DNA from: an uncultured Oscillospiraceae bacterium
GTDB lineage: Bacteria > Bacillota > Clostridia > Oscillospirales > Oscillospiraceae
NCBI GenBank assembly: GCA_900763965.1
Contig: CAAFMG010000175.1
Location: 1 to 7,115, forward strand
Length of the DNA: 7,115 nt
Direction of reading: 5' to 3'
In this document: piece by piece, positions 4,568 to 7,115 of the stretch
Numbering within the stretch: the stretch's first letter is position 1
Layout: the number at the start of each line of letters is the position of its first letter
Notes under the pieces: generated by a model
What the model was told of the DNA's origin: nothing
The model's database searches: none
Seen by the model: only the letters and a program-made list of their open reading frames with translations
Position numbers and translations under genes: made by a program

Positions 4568-6148
4568 ATGATCAACTGGAACAATCTGGATACCCTGCCC
4601 GCTTTTGAGAAGCTGGAAAATACCCGCCGGGTGGAGCTGGCCAAGGCCATGTCCGGCGAGGCTGGGGCCAAGCGGGTCACCGGCTATGCTGCCCCCATGG
4701 GCGGCGGCCTGAACTTCTATTACGGCGCACGGCCTGTCAATGAGGAGATTCTCTCCGTATTGCAGGAGCTGGCTGACCAGGCACGGCTGACCCAGAAGTT
4801 TGCCATGCTGTACAACGGCGATGTGATCAACACCGGAGAAAACCGCCGGGTGCTGCATCACCTGTGCCGGGGCCAGCTGGGCAAGGCCGTCATTGCCGAC
4901 GGGGTGGACAAGCGGGAATTCTACCTGAGCCAGCAGGAAAAGATCGCAGACCTGGCCCGCCGGGTGCACAATGGGGAACTGACCAACGCTGCCGGAGAGC
5001 CCTTCACCACCGTGGTGCAGATCGGCATCGGCGGTTCGGATCTGGGCCCCCGGGCCATCTATCTGGCTCTGGAAAACTGGGCCAAGGTCAACGGCCTGCT
5101 GCGGATGAAGGCAGAGTTTATTTCCAATGTGGACCCTGACGATGCCGCCGCAGTTCTGGGCCGCATCGACATTGCCCACACTCTGTTCATCCTGGTGTCC
5201 AAGTCCGGCACCACCCTGGAAACCCTGACCAACGAGGCTTTCGTCAAGGATGCCCTGGTCAAGGCCGGTCTGGATGCGGCAAAGCACATGATCGCCGTCA
5301 CCAGCGCCACCTCTCCCCTTGCCAAGAGCGCCGACTACCTGGCGGCCTTCTTCATGGATGACTACATCGGCGGACGGTTCTCCTCCTGTTCCGGCGTGGG
5401 CGGGGCGGTACTGTCCCTGGCCTTCGGCCCGGAGGTTTTCCAGCGGTTCCTGGAGGGTGCTGCCCAGGCAGACCTGCTTGCCAAGAACGAGAAGATCACC
5501 GAAAACGCCGCCATGCTGGATGCCCTGATGGGCGTGTACGAGCGCAACGTGCTGGGCTACCCCGCCACTGCCGTTCTGCCCTACTCCCAGGCCCTGAGCC
5601 GCTTCCCGGCCCACCTGCAGCAGCTGGATATGGAGTCCAACGGCAAGTCCGTCAACCGCTTCGGCCAGCCTGTGAGCTACGTCACCGGCCCCGTGATCTT
5701 CGGTGAGCCCGGAACCAACGGCCAGCACTCCTTCTATCAGCTCCTGCACCAGGGCACGGATATTATTCCTTTGCAGTTTGTCGGCTTCCGCAACAGCCAG
5801 ATGGGCACCGACGTGGTGATCCAGGGCAGCACCAGCCAGCAGAAGCTCTGCGCCAACGTGGCGGCCCAGATCGTGGCCTTCGCCTGCGGCAAGGCAGACC
5901 CCAACCCCAACAAGCGCTTCACCGGCGGCCGCCCCTCCAGCATCATCATCGGCGACCAGCTGACCCCTGAAGCCGTGGGTGCGTTGCTTGCCCACTTTGA
6001 AAACAAGGTCATGTTCCAGGGATTTCTGTGGAACCTGAACAGCTTCGACCAGGAAGGCGTCCAGCTGGGCAAGATCCTTGCCAAAAAGGTTCTGGCCCAC
6101 GACACCGACGGTGCCTTGAAGGCCTACAGCGATCTATTGAATATTTAA
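4568..6148 (+). CDS. pgi: glucose-6-phosphate isomerase, long type
   Basis: The product (526 residues) interconverts glucose-6-phosphate and fructose-6-phosphate in glycolysis and gluconeogenesis. It belongs to the long, Escherichia coli- and animal-like branch rather than the roughly 450-residue Firmicutes branch. The active site is intact: GIGGSDLG (153-160), SKSGTT (211-216, phosphate binding), IGGRFSS (267-273) with the catalytic Arg, DMESNGKS (354-361) with the catalytic Glu, GQHSFYQLLHQGT (385-397) with the ring-opening His, and FDQEGVQLGK (493-502) with the C-terminal Lys. The ATG at 4568 is preferred over an in-frame GTG at 4532 because GGAGG (4552-4556) precedes it, although the 11-base gap is long, and because the GTG lies inside the leader structure. 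The gene ends in tandem stops TAA TAA and a strong terminator. Confidence 0.96.
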   Translation: MINWNNLDTLPAFEKLENTRRVELAKAMSGEAGAKRVTGYAAPMGGGLNFYYGARPVNEEILSVLQELADQARLTQKFAMLYNGDVINTGENRRVLHHLCRGQLGKAVIADGVDKREFYLSQQEKIADLARRVHNGELTNAAGEPFTTVVQIGIGGSDLGPRAIYLALENWAKVNGLLRMKAEFISNVDPDDAAAVLGRIDIAHTLFILVSKSGTTLETLTNEAFVKDALVKAGLDAAKHMIAVTSATSPLAKSADYLAAFFMDDYIGGRFSSCSGVGGAVLSLAFGPEVFQRFLEGAAQADLLAKNEKITENAAMLDALMGVYERNVLGYPATAVLPYSQALSRFPAHLQQLDMESNGKSVNRFGQPVSYVTGPVIFGEPGTNGQHSFYQLLHQGTDIIPLQFVGFRNSQMGTDVVIQGSTSQQKLCANVAAQIVAFACGKADPNPNKRFTGGRPSSIIIGDQLTPEAVGALLAHFENKVMFQGFLWNLNSFDQEGVQLGKILAKKVLAHDTDGALKAYSDLLNI

Positions 6149-6153
6149 TAAGG

Positions 6154-6181
6154 AAAAGCCGGGAGCAATCCCGGCTTTTTT
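6154..6181 (+). terminator. intrinsic terminator of pgi, usable on both strands
   Basis: AGCCGGGA (6157-6164) and TCCCGGCT (6169-6176) form a perfect stem with a GCAA tetraloop, followed by six T. The AAAA before the stem would serve as the T-run on the minus strand. Confidence 0.93.
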
Positions 6182-6208
6182 GCGTTTGCAGCACACGCCT
6201 GCAAACGC
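6182..6208. repeat. perfect 10-bp inverted repeat just after the pgi terminator
   Basis: GCGTTTGCAG (6182-6191) and CTGCAAACGC (6199-6208) pair around a seven-base loop. It abuts the terminator T-run but has no T-run of its own. From 6209 to 6292 nothing else is recognised apart from sequence near the toxin terminator. Confidence 0.7.
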
Positions 6209-6292
6209 TGCACCATCGAATACTTTTGTGGAAAACTCGTCGGGAAAATTCCGAAAGGTTGTACTGCCGATATTGTCACCCCAGCAAATGGC

Positions 6293-6328
6293 AAAACAAA
6301 AACCGTCCCGGTGATTGGCAGAACGGTT
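6293..6328 (-). terminator. candidate terminator of the toxin mRNA
   Basis: On the minus strand, AACCGTTC (6328-6321) pairs with GGACGGTT (6308-6301), an 8-bp stem with one U-G wobble, and is followed by UUUUUGUUUUG. The stem shares bases with the -35 of the opposite-strand promoter. If used, the toxin message runs from about 6620 to 6293 and fully spans the antisense RNA. Confidence 0.58.
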
Positions 6329-6355
6329 GACAAAACAAGATGGGTGCGGTATAGT
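6327..6355 (+). promoter_or_regulatory. strong promoter for the candidate antitoxin RNA
   Basis: A consensus TTGACA (6327-6332) lies 17 bases before TATAGT (6350-6355). It is the best -35 in the window, yet no plus-strand gene follows, which points to a non-coding transcript running against the toxin gene. Confidence 0.8.
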
Positions 6356-6367
6356 ATAGATATAAAG

Positions 6368-6392
6368 GGTACCACCAGTAGGGCGGTTCCCC
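6368..6392 (+). repeat. leader repeat shared by antitoxin and toxin transcripts, plus-strand copy
   Basis: GGTACCACCAGTA (6368-6380) and GGCGGTTCCCC (6382-6392) recur inverted at 6608-6620 (one base different) and 6589-6599 (identical). Each copy starts a few bases after its own promoter, so both RNAs begin alike. Confidence 0.7.
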
Positions 6393-6401
6393 CATAGTGG
6401 T

Positions 6402-6450
6402 TAAGAGATAACCGTTGCTTTGGAGGGCTGGCGGTTATCTCTTATTATTT
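6402..6450 (+). terminator. terminator hairpin of the antisense RNA
   Basis: AAGAGATAACCG (6403-6414) and CGGTTATCTCTT (6432-6443) pair perfectly, extended by one T-A pair to 13 bp. The trailing TTATTATTTG is only moderately U-rich. The right arm includes the toxin stop codon, so the same hairpin forms at the end of the toxin coding sequence on the other strand. Confidence 0.55.
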
Positions 6451-6521
6451 GCCTGTAAAACAACAGCAATGATAGTAGTAATCAGCGTGCAGAATTGCAA
6501 TAATTCGCTCCATGTAACCAC
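6435..6521 (-). CDS. putative holin-like small membrane toxin, 28 residues
   Basis: The peptide starts MVTWSELLQFCTLITTIIAV and ends in a polar, basic tail (QANNKR). Residues 7-22 form one hydrophobic segment. This pattern fits the putative holin-like toxin family of Firmicutes type I systems, short membrane peptides that depolarise or damage the cell's own membrane. The GTG start at 6521 is chosen because GAGGGGG (6536-6530) precedes it by eight bases; an open frame extends upstream but without a comparable site. The gene has its own promoter, a leader that can mask the ribosome binding site, and a convergent antisense RNA over its 3' end. Family assignment is from pattern memory, and the peptide is too short for a firm homology claim. 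Confidence 0.6.
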   Translation of the reverse strand: MVTWSELLQFCTLITTIIAVVLQANNKR

Positions 6522-6528
6522 AACTACC

Positions 6529-6576
6529 ACCCCCTCTCTTTCGATTGGGGGTAAACAAGAAATAGAAATCACCCCC
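6529..6576 (-). promoter_or_regulatory. toxin leader with competing pairings that can hide the ribosome binding site
   Basis: Read on the minus strand, GGGGGU occurs at 6576-6571 and again as the ribosome binding site at 6534-6529. Between them lies a single ACCCCC (6552-6547). ACCCCC can pair with the upstream copy, leaving the site free, or with the ribosome binding site itself across a 12-base loop, blocking it. Confidence 0.5.
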
Positions 6577-6588
6577 GAAAAGATCCGA

Positions 6589-6620
6589 GGGGAACCGCCT
6601 ACCGGGATACTGGTAGTACC
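6589..6620 (-). repeat. leader repeat shared by antitoxin and toxin transcripts, minus-strand copy
   Basis: On the minus strand GGTACTACCAGTA (6620-6608) and GGCGGTTCCCC (6599-6589) match the start of the antisense RNA, with an eight-base insertion between the two blocks that allows a local CTACC/GGTAG hairpin. Confidence 0.7.
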
Positions 6621-6626
6621 GTTTAC

Positions 6627-6655
6627 AGCATACCACACCCTTCGCCAAATTGCAA
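6627..6655 (-). promoter_or_regulatory. promoter of the toxin mRNA
   Basis: On the minus strand TTGCAA (6655-6650) is 17 bases before TATGCT (6632-6627), with TG one base ahead of the -10 (extended -10). A start near 6620 gives a leader of about 100 nt. Confidence 0.65.
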
Positions 6656-6695
6656 CATAAAACCGGGACATAGCTCATGATAGCCGTGTCCCGAT

Positions 6696-6787
6696 GTTGT
6701 TTCCCCATGGGGGAAACAACCGCGCGGCTGATAGCCGTTGCATTATGGTGTGATCGCCCCCGGCGATCATTGGATTTTGATTCGCTG
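6696..6787. repeat. hairpin modules and second copy of the 32-bp direct repeat
   Basis: GTTGTTTCCCC-ATG-GGGGAAACAAC (6696-6720) is a third variant of the hairpin found in both 212-bp elements. It is followed by CGGCT-GAT-AGCCG (6725-6737, identical to 1235-1247) and GATCGCC-CCC-GGCGATC (6752-6768). The 32-bp direct repeat copy (6756-6787) overlaps the last hairpin; at the left copy the first arm of that hairpin is altered. Confidence 0.7.
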
Positions 6788-6851
6788 TGCGCGCACCACC
6801 CCTACGAACGCTCCAAAATCACCCCGGCAGTAATTCAGTGACACCGTCTGC

Positions 6852-7063
6852 GTAGGGGCGGATAGTATCCGCCCGCCACCGTAACAAATTTCTGGGCAGA
6901 ACCGCCACACACCCACCAGAGCCCCAATGTTGCCAATATACCATGTTTCGACATGATGCCATCGTATTTCATCGCAAAATGTTCGATACTGCATTGTCGG
7001 CGCATTGCGCCGACGTTGTTTTTCCGTGGGAAAAACAACCGGGAAGATACTATCTTCCCCTAC
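6852..7063 (-). mobile_element. 212-bp MITE-like element, right copy, inverted
   Basis: It has exactly the same length as the element at 795-1006 but lies in the opposite orientation. Its ends are GTAGGGGCGGATAGTATCCG and ATACTATCTTCCCCTAC. The GTCGGCGC-ATT-GCGCCGAC hairpin (6996-7014) and the GTTGTTTTTCC-GTG-GGAAAAACAAC hairpin (7015-7039) are both kept, the latter with paired changes. By eye the interior is clearly less conserved (roughly two thirds identical) than the hairpins. No gene is encoded. Confidence 0.7.
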
Positions 7064-7115
7064 GATCTCAGAGGTCGTTAACCATCCGCAAATCACCCGC
7101 CGGGTGCCGGTCGGT
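7064..7115. other. window end, no gene seen
   Basis: The only structure is CACCCG-C-CGGGTG (7094-7106), a palindrome about one base, in the same style as the element ends. Confidence 0.4.

Larger units (their letters stand above)
6362..6450 (+). ncRNA. candidate type I antitoxin antisense RNA
   Basis: Transcription from the 6327-6355 promoter would begin near 6362. The RNA would fold into an ACCAC/GTGGT stem (6371-6375 with 6397-6401), then a 13-bp hairpin (6402-6414 with 6432-6444) followed by a U-rich TTATTATTTG. It would be about 90 nt long and complementary to the last three codons, stop codon and 3' untranslated part of the toxin message. This convergent 3'-overlap layout is that of TxpA/RatA-type systems. 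The start and end points are estimates. Confidence 0.55.

Noticed and set aside
4490..6100. 536-codon minus-strand frame opposite pgi
   Set aside because: It mirrors pgi codon by codon on the other strand. The pgi frame has every catalytic motif, while this one resembles nothing.
6445..6513. Alternative 22-residue frame in the toxin region (ATG at 6513, minus strand)
   Set aside because: It is rich in Tyr, Cys and His with no membrane segment, and it overlaps the better supported GTG-started hydrophobic peptide.
1..7115. tRNA or rRNA genes
   Set aside because: No cloverleaf-type arms or conserved rRNA segments were seen on either strand.

Overview
The window looks like chromosomal DNA of a GC-rich, low-copy-repeat-bearing Clostridia genome, most likely an Oscillospiraceae/Ruminococcaceae gut relative. 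The reasons are a sporulation sigma-K gene fragment, strong AGGAGG ribosome binding sites, sigma-A-type promoters, Firmicutes-type protein families, and intergenic space packed with short palindromes. No species is assigned.

Left part (1-1540). The 3' end of a large serine recombinase gene runs directly into the 3' half of sigK. The recombinase stop codon lies inside AATGA (312-316), the pentamer known as the crossover core of the Bacillus subtilis skin element, and sigK resumes at Asn-Glu-Ile-Leu-Met. This reads as one end of a skin-like element that splits sigK and must be excised to rebuild the gene. About 800 bp of non-coding DNA follows, full of hairpins and repeats, including a 212-bp MITE-like element (795-1006).

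Middle part (1464-6181). A small P-loop protein gene on the minus strand has its own promoter and terminator. Next, also on the minus strand, is a 370-residue homologue of the short Firmicutes glucose-6-phosphate isomerase that has lost every recognisable active-site motif, a probable pseudoenzyme. Divergent from it are a ROK-family glucokinase and a complete, long-type glucose-6-phosphate isomerase (pgi). These two carry out consecutive steps: glucose to glucose-6-phosphate to fructose-6-phosphate. pgi has its own promoter overlapping the glucokinase stop codon, and a roughly 130-nt leader that can fold into a pseudoknot just before the ribosome binding site.

Right part (6182-7115). This region has no long gene but holds a candidate type I toxin-antitoxin locus. 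A 28-residue hydrophobic peptide is encoded on the minus strand (6435-6521), with its own promoter, terminator and a leader that can hide the ribosome binding site. A convergent consensus promoter on the plus strand would make a short RNA antisense to the 3' end of the toxin message. The window ends with a second, inverted 212-bp copy of the MITE-like element.

The items most worth checking are the split sigK, the toxin-antitoxin locus with its leader switch, and the degenerate isomerase beside a functional one. All calls come from reading the sequence and from remembered family features; no database search was run.
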